From: an uncultured Oscillospiraceae bacterium
Lineage (GTDB): Bacteria > Bacillota > Clostridia > Oscillospirales > Oscillospiraceae
NCBI GenBank assembly: GCA_944385035.1
Contig: CALWVV010000014.1
Coordinates: forward strand, 1 to 60,910
Reading direction: 5' to 3'
Length of the DNA: 60,910 bases
The stretch's first letter is position 1. Every line of letters starts with the position of its first letter. This document shows positions 32,732 through 42,716 of the stretch, piece by piece. The notes beneath the pieces were generated by a model. It searched no databases. It was not told the origin of the DNA and saw only the letters and a program-made list of their open reading frames with translations. A program made the translations under genes and the position numbers.

Positions 32732-33907
32732 ATGGCAGACAAACATACCGCCCCTGAGGGGGCCAAAAAACCAAATATTCTGGTGCGCATTCTGGCCCTG
32801 TTGGTGACGGCAGCCCTGGTGCTGGGGGCGCTGGTCCTGGTGGTCTACCGGGACCGGTTCAACCTGGACGCCCTGAAGCGCTACCTGGCCTACCGCACCA
32901 TGGAGACCACGGAGACCGGCCAGGCCGTTCCCTTTAACCATGCAGGCGGAAACAAGATGTCCATCTCCCACCTGGGAGGCGGCATTCTCACCGCCTCGGC
33001 CACCGGCGCCCGGTACTACGCTCTGGACGGGACCCTCTACGCTGAGGAGGTCCTCCCCCTGGATAACCCGGTGCTCTGCGCCTCCTCCTCCACGGGGGTG
33101 GTGTACAACGCGGGCGGACAGTCCCTGTTCGTGTTCCAGAACGGCCAGGAGGTCTCAGACCTCAGTCTGGAGGAGGGAATCAACCTGCTCTCCGTGCGGC
33201 CCAACGACAGCGGCTGGCTGGCGGTCACCGCCCAGCAAAGCGGCTACAAGGGCGCGGTCACCGTCTATGACTCCCATCACCAGCCGGTCATCGGCATCAG
33301 CCTCTCCTCCACCTTTGTGGTGGACGCCGCCGTCTCCCCCGACTGCAAAACGGTGGCGGTGGTCACCATGGACCAGCGGGGAGGCAGTTTCTACAGCCGC
33401 CTGCTCTTCTACCCCGTGGACCAATCCGAGCCCAGCGCCCAGGCGGAGCTGGGAAACATCGTGTGTCTGGACCTGGACTATGAGTCCGGCCGGGTGTGGG
33501 TGCTGGGAGAGGACGCCCTGCTCATCGCCGACGACAAAGGGGAGGCGGTGCAGACCTATTCCTTCAGCCGTTCCTATTTAAAGGGCTGCGATTTGCAGGG
33601 AGACAACTTCGCCCTGCTGCTCACCGGTCCCTACCGGGCGGGCAGCGCCACCCAGGCACTGATCCTTGACCGGGAGGGCCAGGTCGTCCAGACCCTGGAT
33701 CTGTCCGGGCAGGTACTGGACTACTCTGCCGCAGGCAATTACTTCGCCCTGCTCACCGGCTCTGCCCTGACCATTTACACCAGCACCGGACAGGAGCCCT
33801 ATGCCCTGCTCTCTGACCCCCAGGGGGCCCGTCATGTGGATTTGTCCCACGACGGCTCCGCCCTGATGGCCGACGCCCAGCAGGCCTGGCTCTATCTTCC
33901 CAACTAA
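32732..33907 (+). CDS. DUF5711-like membrane-anchored beta-propeller protein
   Basis: A 391-residue protein: about 18 cytoplasmic residues, one transmembrane helix (ILVRILALLVTAALVLGALV), then an extracellular repeated beta pattern that resembles a propeller. It has repeated segments of the form (G)xxLxVFxxxG and HSxxG. The arrangement fits the DUF5711 family of Clostridia. Function is unknown. It lies between truA (10 bases upstream) and a CvpA-like gene. Confidence 0.65.
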   Translation: MADKHTAPEGAKKPNILVRILALLVTAALVLGALVLVVYRDRFNLDALKRYLAYRTMETTETGQAVPFNHAGGNKMSISHLGGGILTASATGARYYALDGTLYAEEVLPLDNPVLCASSSTGVVYNAGGQSLFVFQNGQEVSDLSLEEGINLLSVRPNDSGWLAVTAQQSGYKGAVTVYDSHHQPVIGISLSSTFVVDAAVSPDCKTVAVVTMDQRGGSFYSRLLFYPVDQSEPSAQAELGNIVCLDLDYESGRVWVLGEDALLIADDKGEAVQTYSFSRSYLKGCDLQGDNFALLLTGPYRAGSATQALILDREGQVVQTLDLSGQVLDYSAAGNYFALLTGSALTIYTSTGQEPYALLSDPQGARHVDLSHDGSALMADAQQAWLYLPN

Positions 33908-33937
33908 AGCGTTTTACTGCATTCCCAGGAGGTACCC

Positions 33938-34639
33938 ATGACTTATATCCTTTTTGACATCGCCATCGCCGCCATTCTTTTGTTCTTTTTGTGGCAGGGG
34001 TACAAGAAGGGCTTTGTGCTCACCCTGTGCGGCTTTTTAGCCGTCTTTGTGGCCTTTATCGGGGCCACCCTCATCTCCAACGCCCTGGCCAAGCCCGTGG
34101 CCCAGGCCATTGTTCCCATGATCGAAAGCGGCATCCACGAAACCCTGGAACAGTCCATGCAGGACTCCGTTCCCAGCACCTCCGCGGAGACTCCATCCGT
34201 CCTGCCTGAGGAGCTGCCCCTGTCCGACGTGCTGGAGGCTCTTCAGGATTCCCCCATCTTCCACAGCCTGGCTGAGGCCTTCCAAAAGGCGGTGGACGAG
34301 GGCATAGAGACAGTGGCCACCAACGCCGCCCAGGCGCTGGCGGAGTATATCGCCATCCAGATCGCCCGGACGATTCTGTTTATCCTGGCCTTTGCCGCCG
34401 TATTGGTGGCCTGGTTTCTCCTCAGCCACGCGCTGGACCTGGCCTTTAAGCTGCCGGTCCTGTCCACCCTCAACCACTGGACGGGGGCCGCGGTGGGCCT
34501 TATCAAGGGCGGGCTGCTCCTGTTCATCGCCGCCTGGCTTTTAAAGGGAAGCTTCCTTCCCTCCCAGGCCATTGAAAACACCTTTCTGCTGAACTTTTTC
34601 TGCACGGTCAGTCCCTTCTCCCTGCTGGCCATGCTGTGA
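33938..34639 (+). CDS. CvpA-like membrane protein
   Basis: A 233-residue membrane protein. The N-terminal FDIAIAAILLFFLWQGYKKGF and later helices around residues 145-165 and 183-205 fit the CvpA family. A soluble Ser/Pro/Glu-rich loop sits between them. CvpA proteins are linked to secretion or envelope homeostasis; the exact role here is unknown. A GGAGGT site precedes the ATG. Confidence 0.75.
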   Translation: MTYILFDIAIAAILLFFLWQGYKKGFVLTLCGFLAVFVAFIGATLISNALAKPVAQAIVPMIESGIHETLEQSMQDSVPSTSAETPSVLPEELPLSDVLEALQDSPIFHSLAEAFQKAVDEGIETVATNAAQALAEYIAIQIARTILFILAFAAVLVAWFLLSHALDLAFKLPVLSTLNHWTGAAVGLIKGGLLLFIAAWLLKGSFLPSQAIENTFLLNFFCTVSPFSLLAML

Positions 34640-34718
34640 GAACGGGGCAGGACCGGGGAACTGGTAATTTCCGCGGTCTTGCCCTAATCTTGTTAATTTT
34701 CACACCCAGTTCACAATT

Positions 34719-34735
34719 AGGGTGTACCATACCCT
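34719..34735. promoter_or_regulatory. Inverted repeat before the ClpE-like gene
   Basis: AGGGT and ACCCT are separated by seven bases, 37 bases before the ATG. I see neither a clear CtsR box nor a CIRCE element. It may be an operator or chance. Confidence 0.25.
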
Positions 34736-34771
34736 CAAACGCAATGTTTCCCAGAGAGGAGTGAGGCTTTT

Positions 34772-37075
34772 ATGCAGCCTACTATGTGCAGCCGCTGCAA
34801 AAAAAACGTGGCGGTGATCTTTATCACCAAGCTGGAGGGGGGCACCTCCAAAAACGAGGGACTGTGTCTGAAATGCGCCCGTGAGCTTGGTATTAAGCCC
34901 ATTGACGACATGATGAAGAAGATGGGCATCACTGACGAGGAGCTGGACAATCTTACCAACGAGATGATGTCCGCCTTCGGCGGGGCGGAGGGGATGGAGA
35001 GCCTGATGAACCCCACCTCCGAGGAGGACGAGGACGAGGGGCGCACCGCCACCTTCCCCTTCCTCAACCAGCTCTTTGGGGGTGCAGGCAACGCCCAGCC
35101 CCAGAAAAACGAAGGGGAAAACGCCCAGCCCCGGACGGAGAAGAGCGCCCCCAACAAGCAGCCCAAACGGAAGTTTTTGGACAGCTACTGCATCTCCCTG
35201 ACCCGGAAGGCCAAGGACGGCCAGCTGGACCCCCTCATTGGCCGGGACCGGGAGCTGGAGCGGATGATCCAGGTCTTGAACCGCCGGCAGAAAAATAACC
35301 CCTGCCTCATCGGTGAGCCCGGTGTGGGCAAGACCGCCATTGCCGAAGGACTGGCCCAGCGCATTTACGAGGGCAACGTGCCCTACAAGCTCCAGGACAA
35401 GGAGGTCTATCTGCTGGACCTCACCGCTCTGGTGGCGGGCACTCAGTTCCGTGGCCAGTTTGAGAGCCGGATGAAGGGTCTCATTGAGGAGATCAAGAAG
35501 CTGGGCAACATCATCCTGGTCATTGACGAGGTCCACAACATCGTGGGGGCGGGAGACGCTGAGGGCTCCATGAATGCCGCCAACATCTTAAAGCCTGCCC
35601 TCAGCCGGGGAGAGCTCCAGGTCATCGGAGCCACTACCCTCAACGAATACCGCAAGCACATTGAGAAGGACACCGCCTTGGAGCGCCGCTTCCAGCCCGT
35701 CATCGTGGAGGAGCCCTCCATTGAGGACAGCGTGAAGATCATCGAGGGCGTCGCCCCCTACTACTCCGCCTTCCACCAGGTGACCATCTCCCCCAAAATG
35801 TGCCGTCTGGCCGTGACCATGAGCGAGCGGTACATCACCGACCGCTATCTCCCCGACAAGGCTATCGACCTCATTGACGAGGCTTGTTCCAACGTCAACC
35901 TCCACAACCAGGATCTGGCCCGGCTGAGCCAGGTGGAAAAGGAGCTGGCCGACCTGAACAAGGAGAAGGAGGTCATGATGGCCGCCGCCACCGAGGATGC
36001 CTATAAGCGTCTGGCCGACATCAAAAGCATGGAGCTGCGGCTCCAGGACGAGCAGAAGGGCCTGGAGGCACACGCCCAGCGGGAGCTCACCGAGGAGAAC
36101 CTGGCCAACGTCATCGAGCTGTGGACCAATATCCCCGCCAGCCGCATCCAGGAGCAGGAGTTCCAGCGCCTGGGCAAGCTGGAGGAGCGTCTGTCCGCCC
36201 ACATCATCGGCCAGGAGGAGGCCGTCAAGGCCGTCTCCGCCGCCATCCGCCGGGGCCGGGCCGGGATCAGCCCCAAGCACAAGCCCGTGTCCTTCATCTT
36301 TGTGGGCTCCACCGGCGTGGGCAAAACGGAGCTGGTCAAGCGCCTGGCCGCCGACCTCTTCGACACCCCCGACGCTCTCATCCGTCTGGACATGTCCGAG
36401 TTTATGGAGAAGCACGCCGTCTCCCGGCTCATCGGTTCTCCTCCGGGGTATGTGGGCTATGACGAGGCGGGGCAGCTGACAGAGAAAATCCGGAGAAAGC
36501 CCTACTCCGTGGTCCTCTTTGACGAAATTGAAAAGGCCCACCCGGATGTGCTGAACATCCTGCTCCAGATTTTGGACGACGGGCGCATCACCGATGCCCA
36601 CGGCCGGGTGGTAAACTTTGAAAACACTGTCATCGTCATGACCTCCAACGCCGGAAGCGGCACCAAAACGGGCAGCGTAGGCTTTGGCCGCACCCTCACC
36701 GAGCAGTCTAAGGAGCGGGCCATGAAGGCCCTGCAGGACTTCCTACGCCCGGAGTTCTTGAACCGGGTGGACGAGATCGTCTGCTTCAACCAGCTCACTG
36801 AGGAGAACTTCAAGGCCATCGCCGGCATCATGCTCCAGGAGCTGGCCGAAACACTCAAGGAGAAGGACATCACCTTCACCTGGGAGCAGTCCCTGCTGGA
36901 CTACCTGGTGAAGAAGTCCTACTCGGCGGTGTACGGGGCCCGGAACCTGCGCCGGCTGCTCCAGAAAGAGCTGGAGGACGCCATCGCCCTGCGGCTCATC
37001 GAAAGCTACCAGTTCCCCCCCACCCACCTGAAGGCTCTGTCCGACGGGGAGAAGATCGAGCTGCTCTCTATGTAA
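34772..37075 (+). CDS. ClpE-type AAA+ ATPase with N-terminal zinc finger
   Basis: A 767-residue unfoldase. An N-terminal zinc finger (MCSRCKK ... CLKCARE) replaces the usual Clp N domain, as in ClpE and McsA. An acidic linker follows. AAA domain 1 has GEPGVGKT and VIDEVHNI; a short M-domain coiled coil lies at about residues 390-440; AAA domain 2 has GSTGVGKT and [14 protein letters not shown]-terminal D2-small domain ends the protein. I do not see an obvious IGF-type ClpP loop but cannot exclude it. It would unfold damaged proteins. It has its own terminator. Confidence 0.9.
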   Translation: MQPTMCSRCKKNVAVIFITKLEGGTSKNEGLCLKCARELGIKPIDDMMKKMGITDEELDNLTNEMMSAFGGAEGMESLMNPTSEEDEDEGRTATFPFLNQLFGGAGNAQPQKNEGENAQPRTEKSAPNKQPKRKFLDSYCISLTRKAKDGQLDPLIGRDRELERMIQVLNRRQKNNPCLIGEPGVGKTAIAEGLAQRIYEGNVPYKLQDKEVYLLDLTALVAGTQFRGQFESRMKGLIEEIKKLGNIILVIDEVHNIVGAGDAEGSMNAANILKPALSRGELQVIGATTLNEYRKHIEKDTALERRFQPVIVEEPSIEDSVKIIEGVAPYYSAFHQVTISPKMCRLAVTMSERYITDRYLPDKAIDLIDEACSNVNLHNQDLARLSQVEKELADLNKEKEVMMAAATEDAYKRLADIKSMELRLQDEQKGLEAHAQRELTEENLANVIELWTNIPASRIQEQEFQRLGKLEERLSAHIIGQEEAVKAVSAAIRRGRAGISPKHKPVSFIFVGSTGVGKTELVKRLAADLFDTPDALIRLDMSEFMEKHAVSRLIGSPPGYVGYDEAGQLTEKIRRKPYSVVLFDEIEKAHPDVLNILLQILDDGRITDAHGRVVNFENTVIVMTSNAGSGTKTGSVGFGRTLTEQSKERAMKALQDFLRPEFLNRVDEIVCFNQLTEENFKAIAGIMLQELAETLKEKDITFTWEQSLLDYLVKKSYSAVYGARNLRRLLQKELEDAIALRLIESYQFPPTHLKALSDGEKIELLSM

Positions 37076-37089
37076 ACACAAGTAAAAAT

Positions 37090-37128
37090 AAAGCACCGCC
37101 CGGTATAAAACCGGGCGGTGCTTTATTT
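37090..37128. terminator. Bidirectional terminator after the ClpE-like gene
   Basis: AAGCACCGCCCGG with its complement around TATAAAA, then TTTATTT. Confidence 0.9.
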
Positions 37129-37132
37129 ACAA

Positions 37133-37311
37133 GCCCTCCGCAGGAGTTTCGCCGCCCGCAGGCGGCGAAATCAATTTTAATCTCGTCATTTCCGGCGACA
37201 TGTGCGTCGGAAATGACACTTCTCACGCAAAATGGGCCGACTTTTCCGCAAGGAATCGAGGCTCTTTTGCGTGCAATCCCACTCGAAAAAGTGGCTGTGA
37301 CACTTTTTCGA
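37133..37311 (-). repeat. Multi-hairpin intergenic element, copy C
   Basis: On the minus strand, in the rubrerythrin sense: HP4 TCGAAAAAGTG with its complement; HP3 CGCAAAAG / TTTTGCG around CTCGATTCC and GGAAAAGTCGG; GAGAAGTG; HP2 GTCATTTCCG / CGGAAATGAC; HP1 TTTCGCCGCC / GGGCGGCGAAA; and the tail TCCTGCGGAGGGC. HP4 and HP2 stems differ from copies A, B and D. Confidence 0.8.
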
Positions 37312-37318
37312 TACAATT

Positions 37319-37347
37319 AAAAAAGGGACTTAAAAAGTCCCTTTTTT
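37319..37347. terminator. Terminator of rubrerythrin
   Basis: AAAAGGGACT and AGTCCCTTTT pair around TAAAA, with A- and T-runs on both sides. It ends 10 bases from the rubrerythrin stop. Confidence 0.85.
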
Positions 37348-37356
37348 GAAGTATTC

Positions 37357-37893
37357 TTAGTAATTCTCGGCCTTGAGCTGGAAATAATCCTTGGGGTGGG
37401 CACACACGGGGCACACCTCGGGGGCTTGCTTGCCCACATGGATGTGGCCGCAGTTGCTGCACTGCCAGATCATGTCGCCGTCGCGGGAGAAGACCAGGCC
37501 GCCCTCCACATTGGCCAGCAGCTTCAGGTAGCGCTCCTCGTGCTCCTTCTCGATCTTGGCCACTTCCTCAAACAGGAAGGCAATGTGGTCAAAGCCCTCC
37601 TCCTTGGCCTCCTTGGCCATGGTGGCGTACATGTCGGTCCACTCGTAGTTCTCACCGGCGGCGGCAGCCTTCAGGTTCTCGGCGGTGGTGCCGATGCCCT
37701 CCAGCAGCTTGAACCAGATCTCGGCGTGCTCCTTCTCATTGGCAGCGGTCTCCTCAAAGATCTTGGAGATCTGGACATAGCCGTCCTTCTTGGCCTTGGA
37801 GGCGAAGTAGGTGTACTTGTTCCGGGCCTGGCTCTCCCCGGCAAAGGCGGTCCACAGGTTCTGCTCAGTCTTGCTTCCCTTCAGTTCAGGCAT
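37357..37893 (-). CDS. rbr: Rubrerythrin
   Basis: A 178-residue protein. A diiron four-helix domain carries the ExxH-type ligands ([28 protein letters not shown]). The C-terminal rubredoxin-like domain has CSNCGH ... CPVCAH. It reduces hydrogen peroxide in anaerobes. I chose the ATG at 37893 after GAGGAAG; a short upstream extension (MRKFI) lacks a ribosome site. A perfect sigma-A promoter lies at 37963-37991. Confidence 0.95.
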   Translation of the reverse strand: MPELKGSKTEQNLWTAFAGESQARNKYTYFASKAKKDGYVQISKIFEETAANEKEHAEIWFKLLEGIGTTAENLKAAAAGENYEWTDMYATMAKEAKEEGFDHIAFLFEEVAKIEKEHEERYLKLLANVEGGLVFSRDGDMIWQCSNCGHIHVGKQAPEVCPVCAHPKDYFQLKAENY

Positions 37894-37924
37894 GATAAAC
37901 TTCCTCACTTTCCCAAATTTAATT

Positions 37925-37939
37925 TTCGCTTAATGCGAA
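37925..37939. promoter_or_regulatory. Palindrome in the rubrerythrin leader
   Basis: TTCGC, TTAAT, GCGAA form a 5-bp inverted repeat between promoter and start. It could bind a Fur/PerR-like repressor, but it does not match the PerR box well. Confidence 0.25.
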
Positions 37940-37962
37940 TTATTCTTAATAGTTACGATAAA

Positions 37963-37991
37963 AGTATAACAGTCTCTATTGGGTTTGTCAA
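37963..37991 (-). promoter_or_regulatory. Strong promoter of rubrerythrin
   Basis: On the minus strand, TTGACA (37986-37991), 17 bases and TATACT (37963-37968). Confidence 0.85.
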
Positions 37992-38136
37992 TGGAAAAAC
38001 ACAAATATCATTTCTTAATTTTTCTTAGTTTCCCCCAAAAAGCCCACCGCGTCCCCACAGTCGGGAAAGGGCACATTTACCCGGAGCAAACCCCGGCTTC
38101 GGCCCCTGTTTCGTGATTTTTTCAACGATTTCCCCC

Positions 38137-38165
38137 TTGCGCCCCATAGGAAAAAGCAGTATAAT
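38137..38165 (+). promoter_or_regulatory. Promoter of purA
   Basis: TTGCGC (38137-38142), 17 bases and TATAAT (38160-38165). The 5' leader is about 65 bases. I see no purine riboswitch fold. Confidence 0.65.
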
Positions 38166-38235
38166 ATCGCTGTTACATAGGGCCGGATAAGGCAAACCCA
38201 AAGGGTTGCGAATCCCGGTTCTCGGAGGTAACAAT

Positions 38236-39540
38236 ATGGTAAAAGCAATTGTAGGAGCCAACTGGGGCGATGAGGGCAAGGGCAAGATTACCGACATGCT
38301 GGCCCAACAGTCCGATGTGGTCATCCGCTTTCAGGGCGGCGCCAACGCGGGACACACCATCATCAACGACTATGGCCGCTTCGCTCTGCACATTCTCCCC
38401 TCGGGCATCTTCTATCCCCATGTGACCAACGTTATCGGAAACGGGGTCGCGCTGGACGTATCCAAGTTGGTGGGAGAGCTGGAGAGCATTGTAAGCCAGG
38501 GAGTTCCCGCTCCTAAGCTCATCGTCTCCGACCGGGCACAGCTTTTGATGCCCTACCATGTGCTTCAGGATGCCTATGAGGAGGAGCGCCTGGGCGGCAA
38601 AGCCTTTGGCTCCACCAAAAGCGGCATCGCCCCCTTCTACTCCGACAAATACGCCAAAACCGGTATTCAGGTGTGTGACCTGTTTGACGAGAAGATCCTC
38701 CGGGAGCGGTTCTTTGCCGCTGTGGAGCTGAAAAACGTGCTCTTTGAGCACCTCTATCACAAGCCCCGCCTGGACGCGGAGGAGCTCATGGCCCAGATGC
38801 TCCAGCTCCGGGAGCGCATCCGCCCCTATGTGGGCGACACGGTGGCCTTTGTCCACCAGGCCCTGAAAGAGGACAAGACCCTCCTGCTGGAGGGACAGCT
38901 GGGCTCTATGAAGGACCCGGACCTTGGCATTTTCCCCATGACCACCTCCTCCCACACGCTGGCAGGATACGGCTGCGTGGGCGCCTCGGTGCCTCCTACC
39001 GCCATTGAAGACGTGATCTGCGTCACCAAGGCCTATTCCTCCTGTGTCGGTTCCCAGACGGAGCCCTTCGTCAGCGAGGTCACCGGCGATGCCGGGGACG
39101 AGCTGCGCCGCCGGGGCGGCGACAAGGGCGAGTTCGGCGCCACCACCGGCCGGCCCCGCCGGGTGGGCTGGTTTGACGCCGTGGCCACCAAATACGGCTG
39201 CATGGTTCAGGGTGCCACCCAGGTGGCCCTCACCTGCCTGGATGTGCTGGGTTATCTGGACGAGATTCCTGTCTGCACCGGCTATGAAATCGACGGCCAG
39301 GTCACCGACATGTTCCCCACCACCCCCAGCCTTCTGCGGGCAAAGCCCGTATTCACCACCCTGCCCGGCTGGAAGTGCGACATCCGCGGCTGCAAGAACT
39401 ACGACGACCTGCCCCAGCAGGCCCGTGACTATGTGGACTTTTTGGAGGCACACATCGGCTGCCCCATCACGTTCGTTTCCAGCGGTCCCAAGCGGGAGGA
39501 AATGACCTACCGCACCACCAAGTTATATCATCACGCCTGA
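38236..39540 (+). CDS. purA: Adenylosuccinate synthetase
   Basis: A 434-residue GTP-dependent enzyme. The P-loop-like GANWGDEGKGK, QGGANAGHTI, the LLEGQLG segment and TGRPRRVGWFD mark the family. It joins IMP and Asp in AMP synthesis. GGAGGT precedes the ATG by 7 bases. It is monocistronic or co-transcribed with the protease 77 bases downstream. Confidence 0.97.
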   Translation: MVKAIVGANWGDEGKGKITDMLAQQSDVVIRFQGGANAGHTIINDYGRFALHILPSGIFYPHVTNVIGNGVALDVSKLVGELESIVSQGVPAPKLIVSDRAQLLMPYHVLQDAYEEERLGGKAFGSTKSGIAPFYSDKYAKTGIQVCDLFDEKILRERFFAAVELKNVLFEHLYHKPRLDAEELMAQMLQLRERIRPYVGDTVAFVHQALKEDKTLLLEGQLGSMKDPDLGIFPMTTSSHTLAGYGCVGASVPPTAIEDVICVTKAYSSCVGSQTEPFVSEVTGDAGDELRRRGGDKGEFGATTGRPRRVGWFDAVATKYGCMVQGATQVALTCLDVLGYLDEIPVCTGYEIDGQVTDMFPTTPSLLRAKPVFTTLPGWKCDIRGCKNYDDLPQQARDYVDFLEAHIGCPITFVSSGPKREEMTYRTTKLYHHA

Positions 39541-39617
39541 TTTGCCCGCGCCGGACGCCCCGCATGGCGTCCGGCGTGTCTCCCATAAGGGCATTTTCCA
39601 TCGCAAAGGAGCACACT

Positions 39618-41480
39618 ATGAAAAAATTTTTCTCTGCCCTGGCCGCCCTGGCGCTCACCGTGACCCTCTCCGCTCCCGCCGCCTCCGCGCTGGAGCTGGA
39701 GGACGCCAAAACGCTCCTGTCTCAGCTCTACTATAACGGGGTACCGGAAGAGGTGCTGGAGCTGGACTCCCTGGATGAGATCCTGGCCGCGCTGGGCGAC
39801 CCCTACACCTATTACATGAATCCGGAGCAATATGAGTCCTTTTACCAGGCGGTCAACGGACAAGAGGTGGTGGGGATCGGCGTCACCGTGGAGAACGCCT
39901 TTCACAACGGCTTTCTCATTCTCTCCGTTCTTCCCGACTCTCCCGCGCAGCAGGCAGGGCTTCAGGCCGGTGACCGGCTCATCGCTGTGGACGGTGTCCC
40001 CCTTACCGCCGACACAGACCCCCGCGTACCTATCAGCGGAGCGGCCGACACCTCGGTCACCGTCACTGTGGTCCGGGACAGCCAGGAGCTGAGCTTCACC
40101 ATGATCCGCCAGGCGGTCAGCCTGCCCATTGTCACCTACGCCCTGGAGGACGGGGTGGCTGTCATTGACTGCGTCAGCTTTGGCACCACCACCTCGGAAA
40201 CCTTTCAGAAGGCCCTGGAAGAGCTGGAGGACCAGACCGCCGTCTGGATCGTAGACCTGCGCGCCAACCCCGGCGGCGACAGTAAGTCCACCGCCGGCTC
40301 CGCTTCCTTCTTCACCGGGGGCGGGATCATGCTCTACTTCCGGGACGGGGCCGGAAACTATAACTACACCTACACCTCCCCCAACTACCCTGACCTGACC
40401 GACAAGCCGGTGATCGTCCTCACCAGCGAACACTCTGCCAGCGGCTCAGAGCTGTTCTCCGGCATCATCCGGGACTATCAGGCGGGCATTGCCCTGGGGC
40501 AGCGCACCTTTGGCAAGGGTACTGCCCAGATCGTTCTCACCAGCAAGAACACCGATATGCTCTCTGAGGGGGAAGCCCTGCGGATCACCATCTACCGCTT
40601 TTTCTCCCCCGAGGGTGTCACCAACCACATTGTGGGTGTGTTGCCCACCCTGGTGCTCTCCCCGGAGAACACAGAAACTGCCGCCCTCCTGCTGGGCTCG
40701 GACAAGCCCCAGCGCGCCGAAGGGTACGCTAAGCTGGAGCTGGCCGGCCAAACCTTCTACCTGGACCTGGCAAAGGCCGTTGAGCCCGAAAACCAGGCCG
40801 CCTTCACCGAGCTTCTGGAGGCTCTGCCCCCTGCCGCCGCACTCTCTCAGGGCTCCGGCACACAGGTTTGGACCACGGTGACCCCCGCCCAGATGGCCCA
40901 GAACCTTCAGCTTTCCTTTACCCCCCGCACCTTCTCCGACACACAGCTGAGCCTCTACACACGGGAGATCGACACCCTGGCCGCTTATGGGCTGCTCACC
41001 GGAGATGAGAACGGCGCTTTCCACCCCGGAGACATACTCACACGGGGCGACTTCTGCGCCATGGCTGCCCAGGCACTGGGCCTCTACGGTGGGAAGGAGA
41101 TGACCTTCTCTGATGTGCCCCAGAACGCCGCCTATGCTCAGGCCATCTCCGACATGGCCTCCCTGGGCTTCCTGGCCGGCTATGAAGACGGCACCTTCCG
41201 TCCAGACCAGCCCCTGACCTATGAGCAGATGATCACTGCTCTTTCCGCCGCAGCCGTTTGGACGGATATGGACAGCTACAATCTCTCCCAGGCAGAGCTT
41301 GATATGGAGCAGTGGCTGGAGTATCAAGACTTTTCCGACTGGGCCCGTCCGGCCGCCCGGAACCTGGACCTGTTGGAGCTCCTTCTCGGGGATACTGCAC
41401 CTGGCGACACCGTTACCAGGGAGCTGGCCGCCGGCACGCTCTGCCGCCTGATGGAGCGGCTCGGCCTGATTTGGGATTAA
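39618..41480 (+). CDS. S41 (C-terminal-processing) protease with PDZ and SLH repeats
   Basis: A 620-residue secreted protein. A signal peptide (ends about ASALEL) is followed by a PDZ domain at about residues 80-160 (SPAQQAGLQAGDRLIAVDGVPL), then the S41 catalytic domain with the Ser in TSEHSASGSELF and the Lys in TFGKGTAQ. Three SLH-like repeats end the protein (residues ~450-620, e.g. ILTRGDFCAMAAQALG). It would be anchored to the wall and process extracellular or envelope proteins. AAAGGAG precedes the ATG. Confidence 0.9.
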   Translation: MKKFFSALAALALTVTLSAPAASALELEDAKTLLSQLYYNGVPEEVLELDSLDEILAALGDPYTYYMNPEQYESFYQAVNGQEVVGIGVTVENAFHNGFLILSVLPDSPAQQAGLQAGDRLIAVDGVPLTADTDPRVPISGAADTSVTVTVVRDSQELSFTMIRQAVSLPIVTYALEDGVAVIDCVSFGTTTSETFQKALEELEDQTAVWIVDLRANPGGDSKSTAGSASFFTGGGIMLYFRDGAGNYNYTYTSPNYPDLTDKPVIVLTSEHSASGSELFSGIIRDYQAGIALGQRTFGKGTAQIVLTSKNTDMLSEGEALRITIYRFFSPEGVTNHIVGVLPTLVLSPENTETAALLLGSDKPQRAEGYAKLELAGQTFYLDLAKAVEPENQAAFTELLEALPPAAALSQGSGTQVWTTVTPAQMAQNLQLSFTPRTFSDTQLSLYTREIDTLAAYGLLTGDENGAFHPGDILTRGDFCAMAAQALGLYGGKEMTFSDVPQNAAYAQAISDMASLGFLAGYEDGTFRPDQPLTYEQMITALSAAAVWTDMDSYNLSQAELDMEQWLEYQDFSDWARPAARNLDLLELLLGDTAPGDTVTRELAAGTLCRLMERLGLIWD

Positions 41481-41523
41481 AACAAATACACTTTGTTATT
41501 TTTTGAAAGGATATGACAGAATC

Positions 41524-42705
41524 ATGACCAAGATCGACATTATTTCCGGCTTCCTGGGGGCGGGCAAGACCACCCTGATCAAAAAGCTGCTGGACGAGGC
41601 CTTTCAAGGGGAAAAGCTCGTCCTCATTGAAAACGAGTTTGGCGAGATCGGCATTGACGGCGGCTTTCTGAAGGACGCCGGGGTAGAGATCACCGAGATG
41701 AACTCCGGGTGCATCTGCTGCTCCCTGGTGGGCGACTTCGGCGCCGCTCTGAAGAAGGTTTTGGCTGACTACGCCCCCGACCGGATCGTTATCGAGCCTT
41801 CCGGCGTGGGCAAGCTCTCCGACGTGATCGCCGCCGTGGAGGGGGTGCAGAAGGACGAGCCCAACCTCCATCTCAACAGCTTTGTCACCGTGGTGGACGC
41901 CACCAAGGCCAAGGTGTATATGAAGAACTTCGGCGAGTTCTTCAATAACCAGGTGGAGCACGCCTGCGCCATCATCCTCTCCCGCACCCAGAACATGGCC
42001 CAGCCCAAGCTGGATGCCGCCGTCACTCTGCTCCGGAGCAAAAATGAGAAGGCCGCCATCCTCACCACCCCCTGGGACCAGCTCACCGGCAAACAGATTC
42101 TCTCCGCCATGGAGGGCGGCCACTCCCTGGCCCAGGAGCTGATGGAGGAGATCGAGCACGAACACCACCATCACGACCACGACGAGCACTGCGATTGCGG
42201 CTGCCATGACCACGACCATCACGAGCATCACCACGACCATGACCATGAGCACCACCATGAGCACGACCACGAGCACGACCACGGCTCCTGCTCCTGCGGC
42301 CACCACCATACCGAGGAGGAGCTGGCCGAGATCCACGCCCAGCTGGGCTGTGAGGGCGAGTGTCCCTCCTGCGAGCTGTGCGACAGCTGCATCCACTCCA
42401 CCACCCACCACCATCATCATGCCGACGAAGTGTTCACTTCCTGGGGCCGGGAGACGGCCCGGAAATATAGCCGTGAGGAGCTCCAGGAGATCCTGGCCTC
42501 TCTGGCCATGGGGGAGGACTACGGCTACATCCTCCGGGCCAAGGGTATGCTCCCCTGCGAGGACGGGGTGACCTGGCTCCACTTTGATCTGGTGCCCGAG
42601 GAGTTCCAGATCCGGGAGGGCGCCCCCGACTACACCGGGCGGCTGTGCGTCATCGGCTCTGAGCTCAAGGAGGAGCAGCTGGAGAAGCTGTTCCTGCTCT
42701 CGTGA
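41524..42705 (+). CDS. COG0523 (CobW/Zng-type) GTPase with His-rich metal loop
   Basis: A 393-residue GTPase. P-loop GFLGAGKTT, the signature metal motif CICC at about residue 62, and the ENEFG switch define COG0523. Between residues about 210 and 305 it carries a dense His/Asp/Cys metal-binding region, and a CPSCELC segment follows. Such proteins act as metallochaperones or insertases, mainly for zinc. I chose the ATG at 41524, after GAAAGGA at a slightly long 12-base spacing. It forms a pair with the next gene 11 bases away. Confidence 0.9.
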   Translation: MTKIDIISGFLGAGKTTLIKKLLDEAFQGEKLVLIENEFGEIGIDGGFLKDAGVEITEMNSGCICCSLVGDFGAALKKVLADYAPDRIVIEPSGVGKLSDVIAAVEGVQKDEPNLHLNSFVTVVDATKAKVYMKNFGEFFNNQVEHACAIILSRTQNMAQPKLDAAVTLLRSKNEKAAILTTPWDQLTGKQILSAMEGGHSLAQELMEEIEHEHHHHDHDEHCDCGCHDHDHHEHHHDHDHEHHHEHDHEHDHGSCSCGHHHTEEELAEIHAQLGCEGECPSCELCDSCIHSTTHHHHHADEVFTSWGRETARKYSREELQEILASLAMGEDYGYILRAKGMLPCEDGVTWLHFDLVPEEFQIREGAPDYTGRLCVIGSELKEEQLEKLFLLS

Positions 42706-42716
42706 GGTGAACGGAC

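Noticed and set aside
38166-38235. A purine riboswitch or PurR box before purA
   Set aside because: The leader is about 65 bases and shows no three-way-junction pattern; no clear PurR half-sites were seen.
42160-42310. A repetitive stretch that looks like a DNA tandem repeat
   Set aside because: It encodes a His/Asp metal-binding loop; the repetition is from codons CAC, CAT, GAC and GAG.
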